Part shown: piece by piece, positions 1-7,509 of the stretch
Layout of the letters: each line of letters opens with the position of its first letter
Position numbering within the stretch: the stretch's first letter is position 1
Assembly (NCBI GenBank): GCA_011682595.1
Contig: JAACEH010000060.1
Location: 1 to 8,617 of the forward strand
Direction: 5' to 3'
DNA: 8,617 nucleotides
Origin: Anaerolineaceae bacterium
GTDB lineage: Bacteria > Planctomycetota > Phycisphaerae > FEN-1346 > JAACEH01
Made by a program: the position numbers and the translations under genes
The notes under the pieces: generated by a model
What the model saw: only the letters and a program-made list of their open reading frames with translations
Databases searched by the model: none
What the model was told of the DNA's origin: nothing

Positions 1-332
1 TGCAGAGAGCCAAGTTCGAGGCCCTGGGCCTGGCCGACCGTTTCGGCCATGTCATCTATACGGACCGCTGGGGACTGGAGTTTCGAAAGCCGCATCCCCG
101 GGCCTTCGAGGAGTTTGAGCGGTTGACCGGCTGTCCGCCGCACGAGTGCGCCTACGTGGCGGACAATCCGACGAAGGATTTCCGGGCCCCGCACGAGCGT
201 CTCTGGCAGACCGTCCGGGTGACTCGTCCGGAGGGGCTCTACCGCGATATGCCGTCGGTCCCGGGAGAGGTGGAGGCGACGATCACGGCTCTGGACACCC
301 TGGCCGAAGCGCTCGAAGCGGACCGCTCGTGA
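1..332 (+). CDS. HAD-superfamily hydrolase, C-terminal part (5' end outside window)
   Basis: The reading frame is open from base 3 to the TGA at 330-332, giving about 109 residues of a protein whose start lies upstream. Two late HAD motifs are visible: the motif III lysine in FRKPHPRAFE (bases about 87-119) and the motif IV acidic loop in YVADNPTKDF (about 153-182). HAD enzymes are mostly phosphatases that use an N-terminal aspartate nucleophile; that motif I and the cap domain are not in the window, so activity and substrate cannot be read here. The stop codon overlaps the ribosome binding site of the next gene, which indicates co-transcription with the sugar-phosphate transferase. A role in sugar-phosphate or surface-glycan metabolism is inferred from that neighbour only. 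Confidence 0.88.
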   Translation, partial: QRAKFEALGLADRFGHVIYTDRWGLEFRKPHPRAFEEFERLTGCPPHECAYVADNPTKDFRAPHERLWQTVRVTRPEGLYRDMPSVPGEVEATITALDTLAEALEADRS

Positions 333-336
333 GGAG
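331..336 (+). promoter_or_regulatory. Shine-Dalgarno GAGGAG that fixes the start of the transferase gene
   Basis: GAGGAG at 331-336 lies six bases before the ATG at 343 and overlaps the TGA of the HAD gene. It supports ATG 343 over the GTG at 336. Translation from GTG 336 runs in a different frame and gives about 100 residues of arginine- and proline-rich sequence without membrane segments, whereas ATG 343 opens into family-like sequence. Confidence 0.7.
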
Positions 337-342
337 TGGAAC

Positions 343-1664
343 ATGATAGCAGCATGGTTCTTACCCGACAGCGGCGTTGGCAGTTGGACGATGCTCCAGG
401 GCATCTGGCGGCCCCACGTCTGGGTCCTGGCCGGGGCGATGATCCTGACCCTGATCCTGACGCCGATTTGCCGCACCATCGCCATGCGCTATGGCGTGTA
501 CGACCTGCCCGACGAGCGGCTGAAGACACACGGCCAACCGATTCCCTATCTCGGCGGCGTGGCCATCTTCCTGGGCTGGGCCATCCCGGTGCTTGTCGTG
601 GCCATCAAGGAAACCGCGATGCCCACAGGTATGCCCGCCGCGACGGCCGAGGCCAGGCCGGCGGCCAGGCGCCCGAGCAATGGATCATCTGGCCCGAGAG
701 CCTGTTCTGGATTCTCGGGGCGGCTTTTGTGGTCATGCTGCTGGGGCTGATCGACGACCTCAGGGACATCTCGCCGAAGCTGAAAATCCTGGGCCAGATC
801 GGGGCGGCGCTGCTGCTGGCCGCCGGCGGCATGATCTTCAAGGCCTTTCCGGTCATGGAAATCGGCGAGTGGACCTTCTTTCCGCCAGGCACGTGGTACG
901 TGCTGCTGCTCGGTACAGCCTTCCAGATCGTCCTGGTGGTCGGTGCGGCCAATGCGACCAATCTGCTCGACGGGCTGGACGGACTCTGCAGCGGCGTGAC
1001 GGCTATCATCTGCTGCGGGTTTCTCGTCCTGGCCACCAGTTTGCTGGCCTGGGATATTTACCGTCAGAGTCCGGCCGCCGGGGCGCAGTACGTCAATGCC
1101 GAGCTGATCGTCCTGCTGAGCTTCGCCCTGTTGGGTTCGGTGCTGGGCTTTATCCCCTACAACTTCAACCCCGCGTCAATCTTCATGGGTGACGCCGGCA
1201 GCATGTTCCTGGGCTTCATGGCTGCGGCCTTCATGATCCTCTTCGCCGAAAAATGGCAGAGCTTCAAGTGGTTTCTCGGGGCCATGGTCATCTTCGGACT
1301 ACCGATCTTCGACACCGGACTGGCCCTGGTACGCCGTGTGGTCAACCACCAGCCGATCTTCGCCGGCGACCGCAGCCACTTCTACGACCAACTCGTCGAC
1401 CGCGGGTGCAGCGTGCGGACCAGTGTTCTAGCCAACTACGGACTGTCGGTCTTCTTCGGCCTGGCGGGGGTGGGCATCATGTTCCTGCGACTCAGGTACG
1501 CACTGCCGATCTATATTGTCATCTTTACCGCCATCGGCGTTGCCGCACTGAAGATGGGCCTGGTCCGCGTGGACACAGGCAAGTCGTCGCCGGGCGACGG
1601 CTCCTCCGGCGGCGGAGACATTGCCGACGCTTCAGACGCCCCGGCCGGCGAGGCGGGGCTGTAA
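343..1664 (+). CDS. WecA/MraY-type undecaprenyl-phosphate sugar-1-phosphate transferase (glycosyltransferase family 4), frameshifted
   Basis: This polytopic membrane enzyme family moves a sugar-1-phosphate (often GlcNAc-1-P) from a UDP-sugar to undecaprenyl phosphate, the first step of lipid-linked glycan synthesis. The N-terminal part is read in the frame of ATG 343: a membrane helix, then DLPDERLKTHGQPIPYLGG, matching the family's conserved first cytoplasmic loop. The rest is read in the frame ending at TAA 1662-1664. It carries the DDLRD motif (753-767), NATNLLDGLDGL (951-986), FMGDAGS (around 1182-1199), PIFDTG and the DRSHFYDQL loop (from 1368), with many hydrophobic helices. The two halves are offset by a -1 shift, or a missing base, somewhere in 619-680, within a hydrophilic loop after the second helix. 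Restored, the protein is about 440 residues with a low-complexity Gly/Ser/Asp/Ala tail. Either the gene is broken or the assembly has an indel. The exact sugar cannot be told from sequence. Confidence 0.88.
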
Positions 1665-1746
1665 AGATCACTTTGGCGCCGGCCCACAAGGCTGCCGCCG
1701 CGTTTCAGACCCTTGGGTTTTCGTGCTGAAAGGAGTACCTGCCGTA

Positions 1747-2871
1747 ATGAAGATCAACCTGTCGGCTCCCGACATCAGCCAGGCGGACATCGACGCGGTG
1801 GTGGCCGTTCTGCAGACGCCAAGACTGAGCCTGGGCCCCAAGCTGCCGGAATTCGAGGAGAAGTTCGCCGCCCTCATCGGGCGCAAATACGCCGTGGCGG
1901 TCAACTCGGGCACCAGCGCCTTGCACTGCGCGGTCCGCGGCCTCGGCATCGGTCCCGGCGACGAGGTCATAACCTCGGCCTTCTCGTTCATCTCTTCGAG
2001 CAACTGCATTCTCTTCGAGGGGGCCCGCCCGATCTTCGTCGATATCGACCCGGTGGACTACAACATCGACGTGACGAAAATCGAAGCGGCTGTCACCACC
2101 AGGACGAAGGCCATCCTGCCGGTGGATGTTTTCGGTCGCCCGGCCCGGCTTGAAAGAATCGAGGAAATCGCTGCCCGGCACGACCTGAAGGTCATCGAAG
2201 ACTCGTGCGAGGCCCTGGGCAGCACCTACCAGGGCCGCCCCGCCGGCGCGTTCGGCGATTGTGCCGCCTTCGCCTTCTATCCCAACAAGCAGATCACCAC
2301 CGGCGAGGGCGGCCTCCTGGTCACCGACGACCAGGAGCTGGCCCGCCTGGCCCGAAGCCTCCGCAACCAGGGCCGCGGCGACGGCGCAGGGTGGCTGGCC
2401 CACCAGCGGCTGGGCTACAACTATCGCCTCAGCGACATCAACTGTGCCCTGGGCATCTCGCAGTTGGCCCGCCTGGGGGAGTTCATCGAGAAGCGCGCCG
2501 CTGTGGCCGACCGCTACAACCGGCTCCTGGCCGACCGTCCGGAAGTCGTCAGGCCCGCCCCGTACACCGAGGGAACAATCTCCTGGTTCGTCTACGTCAT
2601 CCGCCTGGCCGACCGCTTCGGCCGCGCCGACCGCGACGCCGTTCTGGAGGCCTTGCGCAGCCGCGGCATCGGGTGCAACAACTACTTCACCCCGATCCAT
2701 CTGCAGCCGTTCTACCGCGAGAAGTTCGGCCACGCCGAGGGCGACCTGCCGGTGACCGAGGCCGTCTGCGAGCGGACCATCGCCCTGCCGTTCCACAACA
2801 ACCTCTGCCAGGCCGACCAGCAGACCGTCGTCCAGGCGCTCGGCGAGGCCCTGGAGAGCTTGAAAACCTAG
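1747..2871 (+). CDS. DegT/DnrJ/EryC1/StrS family PLP-dependent sugar aminotransferase
   Basis: A 374-residue protein of typical length for this family, which transfers an amino group, usually from glutamate, to a keto-sugar nucleotide to make amino sugars for surface glycans. Visible landmarks are the N-terminal LGPKLPEFEEKFA, the NSGTSALH turn that holds the PLP phosphate, the PLP-ring aspartate D152 in VIEDSCEALGS, the Schiff-base lysine K181 in FYPNKQITTGEGG, and GYNYRLSDINCALG. The frame is open further upstream, but ATG 1747 starts right at the family-like sequence and AAAGGAG (1729-1735) lies 11 bases before it. The gene begins 82 bases after the transferase, in the same direction. Perosamine-synthetase-like enzymes belong here, but the product sugar cannot be fixed. 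Confidence 0.94.
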   Translation: MKINLSAPDISQADIDAVVAVLQTPRLSLGPKLPEFEEKFAALIGRKYAVAVNSGTSALHCAVRGLGIGPGDEVITSAFSFISSSNCILFEGARPIFVDIDPVDYNIDVTKIEAAVTTRTKAILPVDVFGRPARLERIEEIAARHDLKVIEDSCEALGSTYQGRPAGAFGDCAAFAFYPNKQITTGEGGLLVTDDQELARLARSLRNQGRGDGAGWLAHQRLGYNYRLSDINCALGISQLARLGEFIEKRAAVADRYNRLLADRPEVVRPAPYTEGTISWFVYVIRLADRFGRADRDAVLEALRSRGIGCNNYFTPIHLQPFYREKFGHAEGDLPVTEAVCERTIALPFHNNLCQADQQTVVQALGEALESLKT

Positions 2872-2958
2872 ACGTTCCTTTTTCCGCGTGTGGCCCCGCC
2901 GGAGGTGTTCGCCGGGAGCCGCCGCACCGTCAATCACCCCCGCTTCAGGGCGACACGG

Positions 2959-3435
2959 ATGAGACGATTCATAGCCACCTTCGCTTTTGTTGGCCGAGTC
3001 CCCGGTGCCCCGGGCACCGCGGCCAGCCTGGTCGTGGCCGTCCTGGCCGGCCTGTGGCTTGACCACCCGGCGGCGCCGTGGCTGCTGGGCGCGATGGCAA
3101 TTGTCCTGCTGGCCGCCGGCGTCCGGGTCGGCAACCGGGCCCTCGAGGACTTCGGTGACAAGGACCCCAAGCAGTTCGTTCTCGACGAGGCGGTCGGCCA
3201 GGCGGTCGCCTGCCTGGGCTGCCTGCCCGTGTGGCAGGCCTCGTGGAACCCGTGGATCAACATCGCCGCGGCATTCGTGCTCTTCCGGCTGCTGGACATC
3301 GCCAAGCCGCCGCCGATTCGCCAGGCCGAGCGACTGCCCGGCGGCTGGGGCATCATGGCCGACGACCTGATCGCCGGAATCGTCGCCGGGGCCGTCGTCG
3401 CCGCCGTCAACCTGGCTTATCGGTCCGGCACATAG
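2959..3435 (+). CDS. pgpA: Phosphatidylglycerophosphatase A
   Basis: A 158-residue integral membrane protein that matches PgpA, which dephosphorylates phosphatidylglycerophosphate to phosphatidylglycerol in the inner membrane. It shows the N-terminal GRVPGAPGT, the acidic DEAVGQ motif (D76, E77), FRLLDIAKPPPIRQAE (D113) and the end motif GGWGIMADDLIAG (D135, D136), all in family order with hydrophobic segments between. The frame is open from a GTG at 2890, but ATG 2959 gives the usual PgpA N-terminus; AGGG at 2947-2950 is a weak ribosome binding site eight bases before it. It is slightly shorter than the Escherichia coli protein (about 170 residues). It sits between the aminotransferase and the TIGR03790 gene, with gaps of 87 and 88 bases. 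Its job may be pure lipid housekeeping. Confidence 0.93.
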   Translation: MRRFIATFAFVGRVPGAPGTAASLVVAVLAGLWLDHPAAPWLLGAMAIVLLAAGVRVGNRALEDFGDKDPKQFVLDEAVGQAVACLGCLPVWQASWNPWINIAAAFVLFRLLDIAKPPPIRQAERLPGGWGIMADDLIAGIVAGAVVAAVNLAYRSGT

Positions 3436-3438
3436 GCC

Positions 3439-3484
3439 CCCCGGCCGACAGACCGGCCGGGGCCTGAATCATTCAACCGGTCTG
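3439..3484 (+). other. Two overlapping, mutually exclusive hairpins between pgpA and the TIGR03790 gene
   Basis: Just after the pgpA stop, CCCCGGCC (3439-3446) pairs perfectly with GGCCGGGG (3455-3462), an 8-bp GC-only stem with an 8-base loop. A second 8-bp pairing, CAGACCGG (3449-3456) with CCGGTCTG (3477-3484), uses the loop and the start of the 3' arm of the first, so both cannot form together. No T-run follows either stem, so intrinsic termination is not supported. The arrangement could be a pgpA 3'-end structure or an attenuator-like switch; GC-rich chance pairing is also possible. Confidence 0.4.
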
Positions 3485-3523
3485 CCGTCTAACAAATAAC
3501 AAACATGACCATCAGAGGGCCTT

Positions 3524-6025
3524 ATGATGCGAAACTGGTTTATTTCTGTTCTGCTGCCCTGGCTGGTCGTCGGCCTCCTGGCCGGTCCGGTCCGGGCGGG
3601 CGGCGGGCCGCACAACGTCATGATCGTCGCCAACCGGGCCTCGGCCGACTCGGTCTTTGTGGCCAATGCCTATCGCCGGGCACGCGGTGTGCCGCAACGG
3701 AACCTCTGTCTGCTGGACCTGCCGGTCGAGTCGTTCCGCACCCGGAACAAGATCCCGCAGGAAGTGTTTCAAGAAAAAATAGTCCAGCCAATCAAGACTT
3801 TTCTCCAGCGGCATCCCGCCGCCGACCGCCTGCACTTCATCGTCCTCTGCCCGGACCTGCCGCTGAGGGTCGACTTCGGCGGCAAGATCAAGACCCGCAG
3901 CCTGGCCGCCCTGCTGACGGTGCTCGGTTTGCCGCCCGGCGGCCGCCCGGTGCCGAACCCCTACTTCAATCAACGCCTCGCCTTTGAGAGCCGCAAGCAA
4001 TCCTCCGGCCGCAGTCCCGACCTGCGCCTGGTGACCTGGCTGCGCGGCTACCAGCGCTCCGACGCCCTGGCCCTGATCGAGCGCAGCCTGGCCGCCGACG
4101 GCACAACCCCCAAGGGCGCCTTCTACTTCGTCCTCAGTCCGCACGTCCGCCGCTACCAGGAGGCCGTCACCTGGCTCCAGGGCCGGGGCATGAAGGCCCA
4201 ACTGCTGGCCTCCGGCAAACCCGTCCGCGGGGCCGGGGACGTCATGGGCTACTTCAGCGGCGGCTCCTACTCGGGACTGCGCTGGAAGGACATCTCCTCG
4301 AACACCTACCTGCCCGGCGCCCTGGTCGACATGCTCGAGTCCTACGGGGCCGAATGGCCCAACTGGCGAACCTTCGGCTACAACCGCCAAGTGCCCGTAC
4401 CCTGGTTCGTCCGGGCCGGGGCGAGCGGCGTTCACGGCACAACCGACGAACCCTATGCCGCGGCATTCCCCTCCAGCGGCCATAGCGAAACCTTCTTCGC
4501 CAACTACCTGGCCGGCAACAACCTGGCCGAGACCTACTGGTCGGCCATTCCCGTGCTGGCCTGGCAGAACGCCGTCTTCGGCGACCCGCTATGCGCCCCC
4601 TACGCCGTGCGCTCGAAAGTGGAACTGTCGGTCGAGTCCGACCAGGCCTCCCGCACTCACCGGGTCGCGGTCCGGATCACGCCACCAAAGGACGCCGCAA
4701 CGCCACGGGAGGTTCGCCTCTTTGTCGACGGCCGCCTCGTGCAGATAACCCGAGAGATCAAGCAGGATCACGGGCAGTTCGTTGCCGCAGTCAGCGTTGA
4801 CGCCAGGGCGCTGCCCGACGGATGGCACACCTTGCGGGCCGTGGCGGTCGACGATTCTCCCGCCGCCGTGCAGTCGTGGGCCGAAGTCTCTCTGCAGACC
4901 GCCGCCGGCGGGCGGTCGCTGAGCGTCAAGCTTTCGCCGTCGAAACTCAAGGCAGCCGCCGGCGATCGCCTGACCGCAACGGTCGCCTACGCCGGCCAAC
5001 CCAAACCGGCGAGCATCGTCCTCAGGGCAGGGGCCCTGGACCTCGGCCTCTTCCGCGGCGGCAAACTTTCCTTCAGCACCGCCGCACTTGGGCCGGGCAA
5101 CCATCGGCTCCAGGCCGTCGCACTGGACGCCCAGGGCAACCCCCTGGCCCTCGGCAACCCCCTGGAGGTCGAGCTGATCGAGCCGCTGCACGTTGTCGAC
5201 GTCTATCCCCAGGGTGCGGTCGGTCGCCGCCCGAAGTTTCTGCTTCGTTACAGCGAGGTCCCGCCGCTGGCCCAGGGTGTGCTCGCCCGGGCGGTGCGGC
5301 TGAGCCAGGGCACCCGCAAGGTGCCCACCCGCGTTCGCCGAGTTGGTCGCAACCTGATCATCGAACCGCGATCTTCACTCGCCGCCGGCGCCGCCTGCCG
5401 GCTGAGCGTGACCTTGGCCCAGGGCGCGGTCCGCAGCCGAGACTTCCGCAAGGAGTTCACCCCCGTCAAGGACGCGAAACTGCTCTTCGGCTTGTCGAAG
5501 CATCTGCCGTTCCGCAACACGGTCGAGGGCATGACCAGCAGCAGCGCGGCGAAGGTCAGCCCGATATGGCGGCGGCCGGCGAAAGTTGTCCTGGGGCCGG
5601 TCGACCTCTACAGCCCGAAGCGGCCGGCCCTGTGGTCGTTGGCCGGCTATTCCATCACGGGTCGGCTCAGCGTCAGTGCCGCGGCCCGGCCCGAGAAACA
5701 GGACACTCGCGGCATCGGCCTGGGCGTTCACTACAGCGACATCGACAACCTCTGCTACGTTCGCATCGAGCGGGCCAAGGTCGTTGTCCACCAGGTGCTC
5801 GGTGGCAAACATTCAACGCTGAAGAGTTGGCCCATGCCCGGCGGCACGACGGGCACTATTGCCATGACACTGGAAGTCGCCGGGCCGCAACTCGCGGTCA
5901 CCGTGGCGGGCAAGAAACTCGGCATGGTAAGGCTCGATCTGAAGCTCCCGCCCGGCCTGCCGATGATCGACCTGGGAGCCGCCGCGGGCATCAGCGCCCT
6001 CGATGTCAAAGTCCGCCGCCCCTAA
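3524..6025 (+). CDS. Exported TIGR03790-family protein with Ig-like and LamG-like C-terminal extension
   Basis: An 833-residue protein. Residues 1-25 form a signal peptide (positive start, hydrophobic core, AXA-like VRA). Residues about 30-360 resemble the TIGR03790 family: NVMIVANRASADSVFVANAY, RGVPQRNLCLLDLP, an IVLCPDLPLRV strand, and the closing AWQNAVFGDPLCAPY (W347, D354). TIGR03790 has no known activity and is described as limited to genomes with exosortase. The remaining ~470 residues look like added modules: an Ig-like domain (about 365-460, RLFVDGRLV and GWHTLRAVAVD), a second Ig-like domain (466-550), a bacterial Ig domain of the SbsA type (553-645, VVDVYPQGAVGRRPKFLLRYS) and a jelly-roll/LamG-like domain (650-833, GVHYSDIDNLCYVRIE). 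No PEP-CTERM tail or C-terminal membrane helix is seen. AGAGGG (3514-3519) precedes two adjacent ATGs (3524, 3527); either could start. Domain edges are estimates by eye. Confidence 0.85.
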   Translation: MMRNWFISVLLPWLVVGLLAGPVRAGGGPHNVMIVANRASADSVFVANAYRRARGVPQRNLCLLDLPVESFRTRNKIPQEVFQEKIVQPIKTFLQRHPAADRLHFIVLCPDLPLRVDFGGKIKTRSLAALLTVLGLPPGGRPVPNPYFNQRLAFESRKQSSGRSPDLRLVTWLRGYQRSDALALIERSLAADGTTPKGAFYFVLSPHVRRYQEAVTWLQGRGMKAQLLASGKPVRGAGDVMGYFSGGSYSGLRWKDISSNTYLPGALVDMLESYGAEWPNWRTFGYNRQVPVPWFVRAGASGVHGTTDEPYAAAFPSSGHSETFFANYLAGNNLAETYWSAIPVLAWQNAVFGDPLCAPYAVRSKVELSVESDQASRTHRVAVRITPPKDAATPREVRLFVDGRLVQITREIKQDHGQFVAAVSVDARALPDGWHTLRAVAVDDSPAAVQSWAEVSLQTAAGGRSLSVKLSPSKLKAAAGDRLTATVAYAGQPKPASIVLRAGALDLGLFRGGKLSFSTAALGPGNHRLQAVALDAQGNPLALGNPLEVELIEPLHVVDVYPQGAVGRRPKFLLRYSEVPPLAQGVLARAVRLSQGTRKVPTRVRRVGRNLIIEPRSSLAAGAACRLSVTLAQGAVRSRDFRKEFTPVKDAKLLFGLSKHLPFRNTVEGMTSSSAAKVSPIWRRPAKVVLGPVDLYSPKRPALWSLAGYSITGRLSVSAAARPEKQDTRGIGLGVHYSDIDNLCYVRIERAKVVVHQVLGGKHSTLKSWPMPGGTTGTIAMTLEVAGPQLAVTVAGKKLGMVRLDLKLPPGLPMIDLGAAAGISALDVKVRRP

Positions 6026-6070
6026 GCCGCAGATCACGGCCTCACAACTGTTTCAACCGACCACCCGCCC

Positions 6071-6098
6071 TTGACTTTCGGGCGCCGTCGGCTATACT
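6071..6098 (+). promoter_or_regulatory. Sigma70-type promoter of the tRNA-Gln gene
   Basis: The -35 box TTGACT (6071-6076) and -10 box TATACT (6093-6098) are separated by 16 bases, each one mismatch from consensus. The first base of the tRNA lies 21 bases after the -10 box, so transcription would start roughly a dozen bases before the tRNA. A 5-bp stem, CGCCC (6066-6070) with GGGCG (6080-6084), places the -35 box in its loop. Confidence 0.8.
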
Positions 6099-6118
6099 GA
6101 GTAGGCCAGAAAACAAGC

Positions 6119-6192
6119 TGGGGATTAGTGTAATGGTAGCACGGCTGACTCTGGCTCAGTCTGTCGGGGTTCGAATCCCTGATCCCCAGCCA
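6119..6192 (+). tRNA. trnQ: tRNA-Gln, anticodon CUG
   Basis: A complete 74-base cloverleaf. The acceptor arms TGGGGAT (6119-6125) and ATCCCCA (6182-6188) pair fully, including the U1-A72 pair typical of glutamine tRNAs. G6189 is the discriminator, and CCA is encoded at 6190-6192. The D stem is 6128-6131 with 6139-6142. The anticodon stem is 6144-6148 with 6156-6160, and its loop CTCTGGC has CTG at 6151-6153, which reads CAG. The variable loop has four bases. The T stem is 6165-6169 with 6177-6181 around TTCGAAT. The isotype is set by the anticodon and acceptor identity. No second tRNA lies beside it. Confidence 0.97.
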
Positions 6193-6414
6193 GTCTTACA
6201 ACTTGCAGTTCTCGGGGGTCTTTGGCCACCGAGGACTTTGTGTATGCCTGTCCCCCGTCCCTCCTGGTCCTTCGGCAGAATGAGCAGGTTGTGAAGCCAA
6301 GCTTCTTCGTGTACTTGTGGTAATCGCCAGGCTCGGCTTCCGGACAATTGCCGCTTCGTGCCGACTCGCTGGAGGCCGCCGAACCAACCTCTTTCCCGAT
6401 CGAAGGAGCCGACC

Positions 6415-7401
6415 ATGGCAGAGAAGATTCGCTGGGGCATTCTGGGTTGCGGCGGCATCGCCAGGAAGTTTGCCGAAGGGCTGAGCGCCGTTGGCGACGC
6501 GGAACTGGCCGCCGTCGGATCGCGAATCCTGGCCAAGGCACAGGCCTTCGCCGATGAGTTCGGCGCCGCCCGGGCCCACGGCAGTTACGAGGCCCTGGCC
6601 GCCGACGGCGAGGTCGACGTGGTCTACGTCGCCACGCCGCACGCCCTGCACAAGGACAACACCATCCTCTGCCTGGAGGCGGGTAAGGCCGTCCTGTGCG
6701 AAAAACCCTTCACGATCAATGCCGCCCAGGCCCGCCAGGTCATCGACCTGGCCCGAAAGAAGGGGCTTTTCCTGATGGAGGCCATGTGGACGCGCTTCCT
6801 GCCCTGCCTGGTCCGGGTGAGGCAACTGCTGGCCGACGGGGCGATCGGCCAGGTGCGGATGGTGGCCGCAGATTTCGGATACCGCGCGGACTTCAATCCT
6901 GAGAGTCGGATTTTCGATCCGGCCCTGGGCGGCGGGGCCCTGCTCGATGTCGGCGTCTACCCCGTCTCGCTGGCCTCGATGATCTTCGGCGACGAGCCGC
7001 TTGAAATTGCCGCCCTGGCCGACCTGGGCGCGACCGGCGTCGACGAGCAGGCGGCCTTCGTCCTGAAATACCCCGGCGGCCGGCTGGCCAGCCTGCTGAC
7101 CGCCGTGCGGACCCTCACGCCCATGGAAGCCACGATCATGGGCGCCGAAGGCCACATCCGCCTGCACACCGCCTGGTGGTGCGGATCGAAGATGACCCTC
7201 TGTGTCCGAGGGCAGGCCGAGCAGCTCATCGAGCTTCACCCCGCGGGCAACGGCTACGACTGCGAGGCCGAGGAGGTCGGACGCTGCCTGCGGGCCGGCC
7301 GGACCGAGAGCGAGGTCATGCCCCTGGACGAAACGTTGGCCGTGATGCGAACGCTGGACCGCATCCGCGCCGAGTGGGGGCTGAGCTACCCGATGGAGTA
7401 G
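6415..7401 (+). CDS. Gfo/Idh/MocA-family NAD(P)-dependent oxidoreductase
   Basis: A 328-residue cytoplasmic dehydrogenase of standard family length. Residues 1-120 form the Rossmann fold: [14 protein letters not shown] binds the dinucleotide, followed by [13 protein letters not shown] and the CEKPF motif whose lysine (K97) is catalytic in the family. The C-terminal domain begins around [12 protein letters not shown] and contains [14 protein letters not shown] (D178, Y182). The MEAMWTRF sequence is typical of the dihydrodiol dehydrogenase / NADP-xylose dehydrogenase-like branch, so a sugar or related polyol is the likely substrate, but this is inference. The frame is open upstream, yet ATG 6415 fits: GAAGGAG (6402-6408) lies six bases before it and the Rossmann strand begins at once. 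It stands alone on this strand, 222 bases after the tRNA, and faces the MoxR remnant. Confidence 0.93.
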   Translation: MAEKIRWGILGCGGIARKFAEGLSAVGDAELAAVGSRILAKAQAFADEFGAARAHGSYEALAADGEVDVVYVATPHALHKDNTILCLEAGKAVLCEKPFTINAAQARQVIDLARKKGLFLMEAMWTRFLPCLVRVRQLLADGAIGQVRMVAADFGYRADFNPESRIFDPALGGGALLDVGVYPVSLASMIFGDEPLEIAALADLGATGVDEQAAFVLKYPGGRLASLLTAVRTLTPMEATIMGAEGHIRLHTAWWCGSKMTLCVRGQAEQLIELHPAGNGYDCEAEEVGRCLRAGRTESEVMPLDETLAVMRTLDRIRAEWGLSYPME

Positions 7402-7411
7402 CTCTCATGGA

Positions 7412-7432
7412 ACCGCTGGGGGAACAAGCGGT
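7412..7432 (+). terminator. Weak hairpin just after the oxidoreductase stop
   Basis: ACCGCT (7412-7417) pairs with AGCGGT (7427-7432) around a nine-base loop, starting 11 bases after the stop codon at 7399-7401. There is no T-run after it, so it is at best a 3'-end stabilising structure and could be chance. Confidence 0.2.
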
Positions 7433-7509
7433 GAACATGCAGTATGGCCGGGTCGGCGGCATCGGCAAATCCGTTTCCCGGCTCGTCCAGGGATGCGAGG
7501 GATTCACCG

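Noticed and set aside
336..660. GTG-initiated continuous frame from 336 joined to the transferase C-terminus (442 residues)
   Set aside because: Its first 100 or so residues are arginine/proline/aspartate-rich with no membrane segments, while the ATG 343 frame over the same bases encodes the conserved family N-terminus. The long open frame is a GC-rich coincidence.
1705..3066. Long minus-strand open frame (453 codons) opposite the aminotransferase and pgpA
   Set aside because: It is antisense to two well-supported genes, has no recognisable domain, and such frames are common opposite high-GC3 genes. The long minus-strand frames at 3512-4483 and 6196-7239 are rejected for the same reason.
6165..6192. 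tRNA-Gln 3' end as an attachment site for an integrated element
   Set aside because: No second copy of the tRNA 3' segment is seen downstream in the window, and there is no integrase gene. It could only be tested with more flanking sequence.
4822..6294. Plus-strand open frame of 490 codons overlapping the TIGR03790 gene and running through the tRNA
   Set aside because: It is an Arg/Pro/Gly-rich shadow in another frame and runs across a perfect tRNA cloverleaf.
6125..6541. Minus-strand frames beginning near the oxidoreductase start and reading through the complement of the tRNA
   Set aside because: The end of the translation is the familiar false peptide made by reading a tRNA gene, and the rest shows no motif. 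I also considered a GIY-YIG nuclease remnant in 6196-6360, but its signature residues are not present.
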